A stretch of 47,791 nucleotides of DNA from Klebsiella pneumoniae (GCA_945878555.1 CAMDWI010000024.1:1-47791), one strand, 5' to 3'. Numbered from the stretch's first letter, positions 1 to 8,460 are shown. Numbers and translations: made by a program. The notes: generated from the sequence alone by a model not told the origin.

Positions 1-3
1 GTC

Positions 4-196
4 TGCGGTTATCTAAATAACTGTTCCGAAATCCACGACAGTTCAGATTGGGTGCCGGAATATTACCGTGTCAGACCGTTAGCCGCATGGCTGCGGCGCT
101 CGAGCGTACATGGATGTATTCACAGCGTGTCTGGAAGGGTAATATTCCGGCACCCAATCTGAACAGGATTTCGGAACAGTTATTTAGATAACCGCA
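4..196. repeat. Long imperfect inverted repeat (about 58 bp of stem) with structured core
   Basis: Positions 4-34 are the exact reverse complement of 166-196 (31 bp), and 41-67 of 138-164 (27 bp). A 6-base bulge (35-40) faces one base (165). The 70-base centre contains a second perfect hairpin, GCCGCA/TGCGGC, at 82-97, followed by CGAGCGTACATGGATGTATT. That centre resembles an intergenic repeat I recall from Ectothiorhodospiraceae-type genomes (memory, not a search). The right arm runs into the last four sense codons and the stop of the EAL-HDOD gene. It could be a miniature non-autonomous element, or a bidirectional terminator between convergent genes. No transposase is in view. Confidence 0.85.
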
Positions 197-1416
197 ACAC
201 TCCTGGCCCAGACCCGGGCCTCATGCTGGATGGCGTAGATTTTGTCGAGTGGCAGGTCCATGAACCTGATCTTGTCAGTTTCATTGCGTTCGCAGGCTAT
301 CGTACAGTCCAGGGCATTCCCAAGCAGTCCGCCGGATTCGAGTAAAGCTGACACCGTTTCCGGACTGAGCGGCAATTTTTCCAGGATCTCCTCCATCGGA
401 TGATCGAGCAAGGCATCCAGGATGGAAAACAAGCCGACGACAAAATAAACATCCGGGTCGGCCACGCCGCTGGCACGTGCCAGCAACTCGCAACCTCTGG
501 CGCGGGCCAGCCCGGTGACGATCAGTTCAGACGGTTTGTTGTTGACACTGGTCAGCGTTACCAGGGTCGCCAGTTGTTTGATCCGGGTTATCCCGAAGTA
601 GACTATCGCCCGCTGGATGGAATCACATTTGGTCCGCAGGCCAAAGTAGGGTGAGTTGATATAGCGGAACAACTTGTAATTCAGTGAAACGGTTTTCGAG
701 ATCAAGCGTTCGATCTCCGCCACATTGATATCGGATTGTTGTAAACGCGACAGTAATTCCAGCAAGGCCAGATGGTTGTCTGGCATGGTGGATTTACTGG
801 AGACACTGGGCTTGCAGAAATAATAGCCCTGGAAGTAGGTAAATCCGTTTTGCTTGCAGAATTCATACTGGTCATAGGTTTCAATCTTTTCAGCCAGAAA
901 CCGGGCCTTGTATTTGCGGAGTGGTGCCATTTCCTCCAGGATCTGCTCGTTCGACTTGCCGAGCACATCCATCTTGATGATCTGGGCTGAATGCAACAAG
1001 GGTTCCCACTGTGGGGTAAAGATGAAGTCATCCAGTGCCACCTGATATCCCGCCTGCTGCAGACTGGAAAGGCATTCAATCAATACAGTGTCGATCGTTT
1101 CAGTTTCCAGTAATTCGAGCACGATACGCTCCGGCGGTAACATCAGCTCGGCAATACCATTCAGTATCAGATCCCGGGGGAAATTGATAAAAACGCAGGA
1201 ATTGCCCACCAGTTCGGCCAGGTCAAATTCCATCAGCGCATTATGGATCACCTGTGCGGTCGCACTGTTACCATCAACAAAACTTGCCGAGTTTACGGTA
1301 CCTGAACGAAACAGCAGTTCATGGCCGAATATATTGTTACGGGGGTCAAATATCGGCTGGGTGGCAATATAAACCTTGTGTTCAACCAGGCCGACAGACT
1401 GGGGGAGTGCGGACAT
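184..1416 (-). CDS. EAL-HDOD (YuxH-like) signalling protein
   Basis: A 410-residue protein, the usual length for the EAL-HDOD family. Residues 16-200 form an EAL-type fold: the motif at 33-35 reads ELL instead of EAL, and the usual DDFGTG is DDFIFTP from residue 129. Catalytic residues are therefore missing and c-di-GMP hydrolysis is unlikely. Residues 203-400 match an HDOD domain (SPYFGL at 255-260, then the alanine-rich IQRAIVYFG helix). The family is thought to act as a regulatory scaffold. ATG is preceded by GGGAGAG at good spacing. It is last in the minus-strand run starting at flgA, 17 bases after the GGDEF/EAL gene, so probably co-transcribed. Its last codons and stop lie in the arm of the inverted repeat at 4-196. 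Family assignment is secure; the role in motility is inferred from position. Confidence 0.85.
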   Translation of the reverse strand: MSALPQSVGLVEHKVYIATQPIFDPRNNIFGHELLFRSGTVNSASFVDGNSATAQVIHNALMEFDLAELVGNSCVFINFPRDLILNGIAELMLPPERIVLELLETETIDTVLIECLSSLQQAGYQVALDDFIFTPQWEPLLHSAQIIKMDVLGKSNEQILEEMAPLRKYKARFLAEKIETYDQYEFCKQNGFTYFQGYYFCKPSVSSKSTMPDNHLALLELLSRLQQSDINVAEIERLISKTVSLNYKLFRYINSPYFGLRTKCDSIQRAIVYFGITRIKQLATLVTLTSVNNKPSELIVTGLARARGCELLARASGVADPDVYFVVGLFSILDALLDHPMEEILEKLPLSPETVSALLESGGLLGNALDCTIACERNETDKIRFMDLPLDKIYAIQHEARVWARSVAVI

Positions 1417-1433
1417 TATCTGCTCTCCCGGAC

Positions 1434-4013
1434 TCAGTTATGACGACGCGAGGGGATGCCGAATACCTGCAGGTGTCGGCCAAAGTCCTCATGCGGCATC
1501 GGTTTGCCCAGATAATATCCCTGGGCTATATCACAATGGTAGTCCCTGAGCAGACCCAGTTGGGCCCGGGTCTCGACACCCTCGGCGACCGCGTTGATGT
1601 CCAGTGTCCGGGCCATCGTCGTGATTGCGTTAACAATCGCGGCATCATCCTTGTCGTGGGTGATGTCCTGTACGAAGGTCTTGTCAATTTTCAGTGTATC
1701 TATCGGCAGTTTCTTCAGATAGGCCAGAGAGGAATAGCCGGTCCCGAAATCATCGATCACGATCCGGGTGCCCAGATTACGTAACTGGTTAAGTATCGTC
1801 ATCGTGGTTTGCATATTCTGGATCATGACACTTTCAGTGATCTCTATCTCCAGACAGTGTGGGGCGAGCCCGGTTTCATCCAGCACCGAGGCAATATGTT
1901 CAATGAAATTCTTGTTCTTGAACTGTCTGCCCGAGACATTCACTGCAATGGCCAGATCGGTATAGCCCTGTTTTTGCCAGAACCGGGTCTGCTCACACGC
2001 CTTGCGCATGATCATGTCACCGAGCGGGGCGATCAGTCCGGTTTCCTCCGCCATCGGGATAAATTTCATCGGCGGTATCATGCCCAGTTCCGGGTGTTGC
2101 CAGCGCACCAGTGCCTCGGTTGCGATGATCTCGCCGGTAGTCAGATTCAGTTGCGGCTGGTAATGCAGGATAAACTGATCACCGGTTTCCAGCGCCCGGC
2201 GCATGGCCGTCTCAAGCGACAGTCGCTCATCGGTCTCGGTGGACATCTGGTGTGAATAGAACCGGTAACCACTGCCACCCTGTTCCTTTTCCCGGTACAT
2301 CGCAATGTCAGCATGCCGCAGCAGACTGGAGATATCCTTGCCATCTTCCGGGTATATGGCGATGCCGATGCTGGCGTTTACAGACAGGTCACGGTTGTCT
2401 ATGACGCAGGGCTCGTTAAATTCCTTGTTTATCTTGGCGATAACAGGCATCACATTATCAAACTTCTGGATGTCTTCCAGGATGATGGCAAACTCATCCC
2501 CGCCGAGTCGGGCGATGGTGTCACCCTTGCGTATACTGTTGCGCAGACGTGTAGCGACCGTTTGTAACAGCTTGTCACCAATATCATGTCCGAGCGTGTC
2601 GTTGATGATCTTGAACCTGTCCAGGTCCACGAACAATACGGCGACCTGTTTCTCGATACGTTCAGCGCGTACCAGCGCCCTTGACAGGCGGTCGAGAAAC
2701 AATGTCCGGTTCGGTAGCTTGGTCAATGAATCATGGTGCGCCAGATATTTCAGACGCTCCTCATACAAAAACCGCTCCGATACATCTTTTGAGGTCGACA
2801 CAAAATGGGTGATCTTGCCGCTCTCGTTGATAAGCGGACTGATGGTTTTTTCCTCGCGATACAAGGAGCCATTTTTGCGGCAGTTGATAAATACACCACG
2901 GTAAAACCGCCCGGACAGAATGGTTGTCCACAGATTCAGGAAAAATTCCTGACTGTGCTGGCCGGACTTCACGATATTCGGTTTTTTCCCCAGCACTTCC
3001 ATGCGTGAATAACCGGACGATTTTTCAAACGCGGCATTGACATATTCAATCATGCCATTCCGGTCCGTAATCATCACTGAATCTGCCGTCTGCTCAATAG
3101 CACCAAGTAACTTGCTGTTACCTTCCGAGCAGCCGGTCTGGTAGTTGACCACCTTGCGCAGCAGACTCCCGGTCGCAATCGCTTTGGCGATCCGGTGTGC
3201 CAGCACGATTTCAAAGGCATTGAATTCTGAACGATTCCGCGGGTTATGGAAGGCGATTACGCCGGTAATCTGCCCATTTTCAACAATCGGCAAGCCAATC
3301 AGGTCATGTACCGGAAACTGTACATCCTGACAGTCATCGGACCGGTATATCCTGACATCCTTCAGACGCGTAATTTCGCCCTTTTCGATCACCGCTCTCG
3401 CCAGTTCCTCGCCAGTCAACCGTCCTGATCCAGGCGGCAGGCTTTTGATATGACAATCCCGTTCGGTAATACTGTTTATCCTGCCGGACGAGTCCACGAT
3501 CGCAATCAGGCTATAGGCAGGCTCAAACGTCCTGTTTATGATCTCAAGCAGGGAGGTCGTGGCCGTTGCCGTGGTGTTTTCAGTACTGAAGACATCAAGT
3601 ATGCCGGAAACAACTTGCCCGAGTTGCAGGGTATATTGCAGCAATCTGCCGACCAGTCCCGGGTAGGAAATCATGCCGACAGGATTACCGTCACCCATGG
3701 TGACAATAATATTGCAGGCGCGATTGTCCTCAAGTTTTTCAAGGATTTCTTCCAGTGAGCTTGACTGCCTAACGCAAATGACACCGGCGGTATCGCTTGT
3801 GCGCACAGCGGTAATGACACCACTGTCTATCAGATCACTGGCTGTCAGCTGGCGCAGTGGAGCCAGAATATTATTTCTGGCATCGTCGTTTCTCAACATT
3901 GCGCTGAACTGTTGTATCGCCGGGTCACCCGTCATCATTACCGGCACAGTCATGTCCTGGTCATCACTATTGGCGACAGGTAGCGGGCTGGGTTGCAGAC
4001 GTGTGACGGCCAC
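1434..4013 (-). CDS. CBS-GAF-PAS-GGDEF-EAL cyclic-di-GMP enzyme
   Basis: An 859-residue cytoplasmic protein. The N-terminus (about 60-185) looks like a CBS pair, 190-290 like a GAF module, and 300-415 is a PAS domain (DSVMITDRNG, then NCRKNG). The GGDEF domain (425-585) has an intact GGDEF at 504-508 and an RxxD inhibitory site (RKGD, 495-498) exactly five residues upstream. The EAL domain (600-845) keeps EAL at 633-635, NVSGRQF at 691-697, DDFGTG at 754-759 and AEGVET at 810-815. Both diguanylate cyclase and phosphodiesterase activities are therefore possible; which dominates cannot be told from sequence. The start is GTG, preceded by a run of G residues about 9 bases upstream. It lies 88 bases behind the PilZ gene and 17 before the EAL-HDOD gene, in the flgA-flgM-flgN transcript direction. 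Confidence 0.9.
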   Translation of the reverse strand: MAVTRLQPSPLPVANSDDQDMTVPVMMTGDPAIQQFSAMLRNDDARNNILAPLRQLTASDLIDSGVITAVRTSDTAGVICVRQSSSLEEILEKLEDNRACNIIVTMGDGNPVGMISYPGLVGRLLQYTLQLGQVVSGILDVFSTENTTATATTSLLEIINRTFEPAYSLIAIVDSSGRINSITERDCHIKSLPPGSGRLTGEELARAVIEKGEITRLKDVRIYRSDDCQDVQFPVHDLIGLPIVENGQITGVIAFHNPRNRSEFNAFEIVLAHRIAKAIATGSLLRKVVNYQTGCSEGNSKLLGAIEQTADSVMITDRNGMIEYVNAAFEKSSGYSRMEVLGKKPNIVKSGQHSQEFFLNLWTTILSGRFYRGVFINCRKNGSLYREEKTISPLINESGKITHFVSTSKDVSERFLYEERLKYLAHHDSLTKLPNRTLFLDRLSRALVRAERIEKQVAVLFVDLDRFKIINDTLGHDIGDKLLQTVATRLRNSIRKGDTIARLGGDEFAIILEDIQKFDNVMPVIAKINKEFNEPCVIDNRDLSVNASIGIAIYPEDGKDISSLLRHADIAMYREKEQGGSGYRFYSHQMSTETDERLSLETAMRRALETGDQFILHYQPQLNLTTGEIIATEALVRWQHPELGMIPPMKFIPMAEETGLIAPLGDMIMRKACEQTRFWQKQGYTDLAIAVNVSGRQFKNKNFIEHIASVLDETGLAPHCLEIEITESVMIQNMQTTMTILNQLRNLGTRIVIDDFGTGYSSLAYLKKLPIDTLKIDKTFVQDITHDKDDAAIVNAITTMARTLDINAVAEGVETRAQLGLLRDYHCDIAQGYYLGKPMPHEDFGRHLQVFGIPSRRHN

Positions 4014-4101
4014 GGACTTACATCCCCCCCTGGTTAACCAGCATAACGGTGTTATGGTGGTATCTGACTGTCATCGATGAATTTGGTAATTTCACGGCAG
4101 A

Positions 4102-4995
4102 TCAAAGGACTATCTTGTCGTGACTGGTATTCTTGGCAAGTTGTCTGCCCAGCGTCGCTATAAACCGCTCGACCCTGGACTGCATACGTTTGCCCAGTGA
4201 GGAAAATTTGGCGCGTAATACCACCCCGGGGCGGTTGCCGGCCTTGCTGATAAAACACGTGTCTATATCGCAAAGAATAGGTTCTTCCTGCTCGGGCAGA
4301 TGAATGCGGCAACGGGTAATCGTCGTATCTTCACTCAGCATCCGTTCGATGTCGTTATTAAACGCTATCTTGATTCCACCCAGTGACAGGTCGCGCAATA
4401 CACCGGTACAGGTCTGGCCGTTATCAAGCTCAATGGAGACCTGGGAGGATCTGGCATAAGAGGCGGAGACTCGATGGTGATTGCGTCGCTGTATATTACT
4501 GACCACCTTCGGGAAGGCGAGTGCAATATACGGCGCCTTGTTCCCCTGACGTACACCGAGTACCTGCGCTTCAAAACCCAGATCAAAGCCCTTCTGGTTT
4601 GCGCTGAAATACAGGCGTGCACCCGGTGCGACATAACGTTGACCATTACGGGGCATCAGTTCGTCGATGTAGAATTCCTTTTGCCTCAGGTCAACTTTCA
4701 AAAGCGAGCTGGTGAATCTGTCGTCGATGTCCTTGTGTACGATGCCGAGAATCACCCGGTTATGTTTAAGCCGTTCAAACAGCACAGCAATGCGCAAGGA
4801 ATCACTGATGTCCTCGCGCGTAAAGGTATCGTCCTCACGCGAGTCCTGTTTGATGACATTGCCCCGGCTCATCCGGTCACTGGTATCCCCGGATACCGGG
4901 GTCAGATGACCGAGCACAGCGGCATTTGCCAGACCCGGGTTCAGACTTGACTGGACTTCCGTCGTTTGCAGTTGCAGGTTTTGGGGGGCTGACAT
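4102..4995 (-). CDS. YcgR-like PilZ-domain flagellar brake protein
   Basis: A 297-residue protein with an N-terminal YcgR-type domain (about 60-165) and a C-terminal PilZ domain. Both c-di-GMP-binding signatures are present: RxxxR at 171-175 (RNHHR) and DxSxxG at 202-207 (DLSLGG). YcgR proteins bind c-di-GMP and slow the motor by contacting stator or switch proteins. The first 60 residues are polar and probably disordered, longer than in enteric YcgR. It starts 6 bases after flgN on the same strand and is probably co-transcribed with flgM-flgN, so the brake would be made with late flagellar genes. The symbol ycgR is not assigned because orthology cannot be shown here. Confidence 0.87.
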   Translation of the reverse strand: MSAPQNLQLQTTEVQSSLNPGLANAAVLGHLTPVSGDTSDRMSRGNVIKQDSREDDTFTREDISDSLRIAVLFERLKHNRVILGIVHKDIDDRFTSSLLKVDLRQKEFYIDELMPRNGQRYVAPGARLYFSANQKGFDLGFEAQVLGVRQGNKAPYIALAFPKVVSNIQRRNHHRVSASYARSSQVSIELDNGQTCTGVLRDLSLGGIKIAFNNDIERMLSEDTTITRCRIHLPEQEEPILCDIDTCFISKAGNRPGVVLRAKFSSLGKRMQSRVERFIATLGRQLAKNTSHDKIVL

Positions 4996-5001
4996 GGCGG
5001 C

Positions 5002-5412
5002 TCAGGCCTCCAGCAACAGATTACACGTGGCTTTCTGAGAGGTATTACCCTTTGCGGTATACAACTCAGGCGAGGAGTTACCACCGGTAATAATGTCGAG
5101 CACCTGTCGCGTATGGTTTTGCATGTGCATCAGCAGCAGGTGATTTGAAGCGTTCAGTTTCTGGCATTGCTGTGCAAGGTTGCGTATCTGCCGGACCGTG
5201 GAATTACCTGCCTGACTGATCCCGCTATAATCAACGCGGGCAGAACTGATCTGCGAGCAGAGCTTTTCCTTGTCACGAATAACCTGCTCCAGCCGATCAA
5301 GATCTTTGCCACCAATCGCTTCCTTTTCCTGATCAAGAATGTCCAGCAATCGGGTCCAGTCTGCGAGTGACCGGTATATGCCGGGTTCATCTACTCTGTG
5401 TTCAGCTAACAT
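5002..5412 (-). CDS. flgN: FlgN-family export chaperone for FlgK and FlgL
   Basis: A 136-residue, largely alpha-helical protein directly behind flgM (27-base gap), the canonical flgMN order. The middle (LLDILDQEKEAI) and the C-terminal segment with LYTAKGN fit the FlgN family, whose members end in a hydrophobic patch that binds the C-termini of FlgK and FlgL and delivers them to the export gate. AGGAAA lies 6 bases before ATG. The sequence is divergent, so the call leans partly on context. The substrates flgK and flgL lie in the divergent operon. Confidence 0.8.
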   Translation of the reverse strand: MLAEHRVDEPGIYRSLADWTRLLDILDQEKEAIGGKDLDRLEQVIRDKEKLCSQISSARVDYSGISQAGNSTVRQIRNLAQQCQKLNASNHLLLMHMQNHTRQVLDIITGGNSSPELYTAKGNTSQKATCNLLLEA

Positions 5413-5439
5413 AACAGATTTCCTGCGTGATGGTTGTGT

Positions 5440-5769
5440 CTAGCGTTTTTGTGGTCCCAGATCGGTTTCAAGTCCGATCAGTTTGTCAGCAACGCGGGCC
5501 GCATTCACCTGATAGGTGCCTGCCTCGACGGCCTTGCGTATTGCATCGACCCGGCTGCTGTCAGCCACGGGCTGACTGCTCATCTCAGCGGACAGCTCGC
5601 GTATCAACGACGATGTCCGGGTAAGACTGACATTGTCGCCGGCGCGTGCCGCCAAGCCTTGCTGTATGTTGTCAGCAGGCATATCGCGGCGTGCCTTGTC
5701 CAGGGTCTTCTGGTTATTGCCCGGCACGGTCACCGCAGACAGCTTGTTTCCGTCAATAGATAATGGCAT
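5440..5769 (-). CDS. flgM: FlgM, anti-sigma-28 factor
   Basis: A 109-residue small soluble protein. The C-terminal half carries the conserved sigma-28-binding segment (SRVDAIRKAVEAGTY followed by NAARVADKLI). FlgM holds FliA (sigma-28) inactive until the hook is finished and FlgM is secreted. I chose the ATG at 5769 over the in-frame one 15 bases upstream (5784), because the upstream ATG sits within the Shine-Dalgarno GAGGAG that lies 7 bases before the chosen start. A sigma-28-like promoter lies at 5800-5827, giving the usual self-regulated flgMN unit. Confidence 0.92.
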   Translation of the reverse strand: MPLSIDGNKLSAVTVPGNNQKTLDKARRDMPADNIQQGLAARAGDNVSLTRTSSLIRELSAEMSSQPVADSSRVDAIRKAVEAGTYQVNAARVADKLIGLETDLGPQKR

Positions 5770-5799
5770 CCCATTACTCCTCATAGTTACTTAAGTCCT

Positions 5800-5827
5800 G
5801 TATCGGCACTTCGATGAATATTCTTTA
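5800..5827 (-). promoter_or_regulatory. Putative sigma-28 promoter for flgM-flgN
   Basis: Read on the minus strand this is TAAAGAAT, 12 bases, GCCGATAC. The sigma-28 consensus is TAAAGTTT-N11-GCCGATAA, so seven of eight -10 bases match, the TAAAG core matches, and the spacer is one base long. It ends about 30 bases before the flgM start. Confidence 0.65.
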
Positions 5828-5850
5828 GCGGGATTTCACAAAGATTGTGA

Positions 5851-6669
5851 TTACTGTACCCGTACGGCCCCGGGCCCCTCGACCACGGCATTAATTACCA
5901 GCTTGCTCAACAGGTTACGAACCGGAATCGAACGACCCTCCACCCCGTTTTCCATCGCCTCGCCGGGTGCCTGGATGAGGATACCCGGCTTGTCGATCGT
6001 AATCGTGACCGGGTCACCCCGTTTAATCAGTTGTGCCCGGGTCAGCATCGATTCTGTCAGTATCGTCCCGGCTGACAGCGCGCGTTTTACCACCTGGTTA
6101 TTGATTTGTGAGGCATCGATCAGCGGATCCTGACGCAAGCTGCTGACCTCCTTGCGCTGTAATTCAGTGTCACCGGCAGTGATCTGCATACCGGATGCGA
6201 TATTCCGGGTCAGTACCAGTACGTCCCGGTAACTCCGCAGCTTGACGGGTATATGCAGGTTCCAGGGTTTCTGGCCGCTGCAACGGACCCCGACCAGCGC
6301 ATTGCCGCCCGGACCCGGTTCACTCGCAAAATAGACCTGTAAATCCGGGGAGCAGGGGCTGAGTTTCAGGCGCGAGTCTATCTGGCCGAGCTCAATCGTC
6401 GCGTCAATATTTTGACTGTCTGCATGCTGGCGGACGTAAGCTTCGGCGAGTGTCCGGATTTCATCGTGTGACTGGAATTCCATTGCGCCTGCGCCAGCTG
6501 GTAACAGCAAGCAGACCAGAAACATGCACAGATAAAGAGGCGGCGTACCCGGCAATATAGGGGAAAAAGATGGAGAAACGCGTGGGGTACGCCGCAAACC
6601 GTGGCCGGACAGACCGGCATTGTTGTTCCTGGTGTTAGCAGGTTGTACTGTAATGTATCCGCTAGTCAT
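5851..6669 (-). CDS. flgA: FlgA, P-ring assembly chaperone
   Basis: A 272-residue protein. A hydrophobic stretch at about 45-60 ending AGAGA is a Sec signal, giving a periplasmic product. The C-terminal half has the SAF-like region typical of FlgA (VLVLTRNIASGMQI, about residues 150-165) and the final beta-rich segment ending EGPGAVRVQ. FlgA assists polymerisation of FlgI into the P ring. The signal peptide follows an unusually long 44-residue N-terminal stretch; AGGAAATGAAG sits just before this ATG and supports it, but a start nearer the hydrophobic segment is possible. It is divergent from flgB, with its own sigma-54 motif at 6735-6750. Confidence 0.9.
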   Translation of the reverse strand: MTSGYITVQPANTRNNNAGLSGHGLRRTPRVSPSFSPILPGTPPLYLCMFLVCLLLPAGAGAMEFQSHDEIRTLAEAYVRQHADSQNIDATIELGQIDSRLKLSPCSPDLQVYFASEPGPGGNALVGVRCSGQKPWNLHIPVKLRSYRDVLVLTRNIASGMQITAGDTELQRKEVSSLRQDPLIDASQINNQVVKRALSAGTILTESMLTRAQLIKRGDPVTITIDKPGILIQAPGEAMENGVEGRSIPVRNLLSKLVINAVVEGPGAVRVQ

Positions 6670-6734
6670 TCTTCATTTCCTGATCAGTGTTACTGCCAGA
6701 GGCGGCAGTTTTTTAATTCATTAGCAGGATGGTT

Positions 6735-6750
6735 AGCATGTATCGTGCCA
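6735..6750 (-). promoter_or_regulatory. Putative sigma-54 promoter for flgA
   Basis: The minus strand reads TGGCACGATACATGCT against TGGCACG-N4-TTGCT: one mismatch, with correct GG-to-GC spacing. The predicted start near 6723 leaves about 54 bases of leader before flgA. Confidence 0.7.
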
Positions 6751-6914
6751 GCTCTGGAAGTTTGCCAGAACTGCTGTGTGCATCCAGCCTGCGACGATAC
6801 AGCCAGTGCCAGCGGTCAATTCTTGCCGCTATAGCGGAGTATGCTTGCCATCGGCCGGTGTGCCGGGACATAAAAATTGTGCCGGGTCGCGTCAGTTCCG
6901 CTGATTTTGATGTC

Positions 6915-6930
6915 TGGCACGCGGATTGCT
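6915..6930 (+). promoter_or_regulatory. Sigma-54 promoter for the flgB operon
   Basis: TGGCACGCGGATTGCT is a complete match to TGGCACG-N4-TTGCT. The -12 GC is at 6928-6929, so transcription should start near 6941, 24 bases before flgB. Confidence 0.88.
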
Positions 6931-6964
6931 TTGCCTATACCCGAATCAACTCGGGTAATAAAAC

Positions 6965-7357
6965 ATGGACAAGCTTTTTGGTATACATGAACGTGCACTC
7001 ACGCTGCAGGCCAGGCGGGCGGAAGTATTGTCAACGAATCTTGCCAATGCCAACACCCCGGCTTACAAGGCACGCGATGTCGACTTTGCCTCTATCCTCG
7101 GAGAGATGTCAGGAAACCAGCGTGGTGATTTAAAGATGTCGGCCACGAATGTCGGCCACATGAATACCGCGACGGAAACTGCCGACACCGTCGATTTGAA
7201 ATACCGGATTCCGTATGAACCCTCACCCGATGGCAACTCTGTGGAAACCTACCGTGAACATGCCGAGTTTCTCGAAAATGCCATTCGTTACCAGACTACG
7301 CTGACCGTACTGGGTGGTCGTATCCGATCACTGATGTCAGCACTACGTGGAGAATAA
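6965..7357 (+). CDS. flgB: FlgB, proximal rod protein
   Basis: A 130-residue rod subunit. The N-terminal helix and LSTNLANANTPAYKA (about 23-37) are the rod/hook family signature, and the C-terminal helix (ENAIRYQTTLTVLGGRIRSL) completes the coiled-coil pair. It is exported by the flagellar type III system and sits next to the MS ring. First gene of flgBCDEFGHIJKL, 24 bases after the predicted sigma-54 start site. Its ribosome-binding site is weak. Length and order are normal. Confidence 0.95.
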   Translation: MDKLFGIHERALTLQARRAEVLSTNLANANTPAYKARDVDFASILGEMSGNQRGDLKMSATNVGHMNTATETADTVDLKYRIPYEPSPDGNSVETYREHAEFLENAIRYQTTLTVLGGRIRSLMSALRGE

Positions 7358-7359
7358 TC

Positions 7360-7770
7360 ATGTCCCTGTTCCGAATATTTGATATTGCCGGTTCGGCAAT
7401 GAATGCCGAATCGCTACGGCTGAATGTGGTGGCCGGCAATCTGGCGAATGCACAGAGTGTCGCCAGTGATGAAAACTCGGTTTACCGCGCACGTCAGGCC
7501 GTGTTCTCTACTGTGCTGGAAGACGAGGTGGGTGCCGTTGCCGGTTCGGTCGAGATCAGTGATGTGGTGGCGTCTGATGCACCGGCGCGCAAGGAATACC
7601 AGCCAGGGCATCCGCTGGCAGACGGCGATGGCTATATCTATCTGTCAAACGTCAACTCGATCGAAGAGATGACCAACATGATGTCAGCGACACGATCCTA
7701 CCAGACCAATGTCGAGACGATCAACAGTGTCAAGGAACTGATGTTGCGTACACTCAGTCTTGGCCAGTAG
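7360..7770 (+). CDS. flgC: FlgC, proximal rod protein
   Basis: A 136-residue rod protein, starting two bases after the flgB stop. The N-terminal rod motif (VVAGNLANAQS, about 25-35) and the C-terminal conserved segment (EEMTNMMSATRSYQTNVET) are typical. It forms the proximal rod with FlgB and FlgF and is exported without a cleaved signal. The tight spacing suggests translational coupling. Confidence 0.95.
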   Translation: MSLFRIFDIAGSAMNAESLRLNVVAGNLANAQSVASDENSVYRARQAVFSTVLEDEVGAVAGSVEISDVVASDAPARKEYQPGHPLADGDGYIYLSNVNSIEEMTNMMSATRSYQTNVETINSVKELMLRTLSLGQ

Positions 7771-7794
7771 TCCCTCCGGATTGGAAACAGGATC

Positions 7795-8460
7795 ATGAAT
7801 ACGATAAATACCAACAAGATCAATCCGGCAGCCACCGCCCTGACCGGTGCCGGTGGTTCCAGCAAACTCGGGCAGACCGAGTTTCTTGAATTGATGCTGG
7901 CACAAATGAAGAACCAGGACCCGTTCAAGCCGCTGGAGAGCGGTGAGTTTCTCGGGCAGATAGCCCAGTTCAGTACGGTCTCCGGTATCCAGGACCTGCA
8001 GACATCCTTTGCCGGTGTCTCCAGTGCACTTTATTCAAACCAGGCATTACAGGCCACTACCCTGGTCGGCAGGACAGTTGAAATAGCGAGCGACCGGGCC
8101 TTGTTGCCCGCCTCGGGGCCATTGCAGGCAAATGTGCTGTTGCCTGAATCTGCGAACAACATCCAGTTCAACATCTATGGATCCAGCGGTGAGTTAATCC
8201 ATACCGCCGCCAGTGGACCGGCCCGAGCCGGCGGGGTCGGGTTCAGCTGGGACGGAACGGATCGGGAAGGCCGCCAGCGATCACCGGGCAGCTATCGTAT
8301 CGAGGCCATTGCCAGCAGTGGTGATCGAGTAACCCCACTCGAAACCTCCGTCAACGCCAGGGTCGACAGTGTCAGTCTGGGTGGGCAGGGCGACGGGATA
8401 CGTCTGAACCTCGGTTCACTGGGTGAAACAGATTTCAACAAGGTAAAACAAATCAGGTAA
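7795..8460 (+). CDS. flgD: FlgD, hook cap / hook assembly scaffold
   Basis: 221 residues, the normal length. The N-terminus has the conserved export and capping segment (LGQTEFLELMLAQMKNQDPF, about 25-44), followed by SGEFLGQIAQFSTVSGI. The C-terminal part (about 100-200) is the FlgD Ig/TUDOR-like region with FSWDGTDREG. FlgD caps the growing hook and is displaced by FlgK. It lies 24 bases behind flgC and 22 before flgE. Confidence 0.95.
   Translation: MNTINTNKINPAATALTGAGGSSKLGQTEFLELMLAQMKNQDPFKPLESGEFLGQIAQFSTVSGIQDLQTSFAGVSSALYSNQALQATTLVGRTVEIASDRALLPASGPLQANVLLPESANNIQFNIYGSSGELIHTAASGPARAGGVGFSWDGTDREGRQRSPGSYRIEAIASSGDRVTPLETSVNARVDSVSLGGQGDGIRLNLGSLGETDFNKVKQIR

Larger units (their letters stand above)
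6670..6964. other. Divergent flgA/flgB control region
   Basis: These 295 bases have no convincing gene. They hold two outward-facing sigma-54 motifs, at 6735-6750 (minus) and 6915-6930 (plus), about 165 bases apart. The segment between would be the natural site for a shared FleQ or FleR enhancer, but I cannot identify a binding motif. Confidence 0.75.

Noticed and set aside
5770..5784. Five-codon upstream extension of flgM
   Set aside because: The extension includes the Shine-Dalgarno itself.
6729..7133. Open frame covering the flgA-flgB gap
   Set aside because: Runs through two promoter motifs and into flgB in another frame, with no protein similarity.
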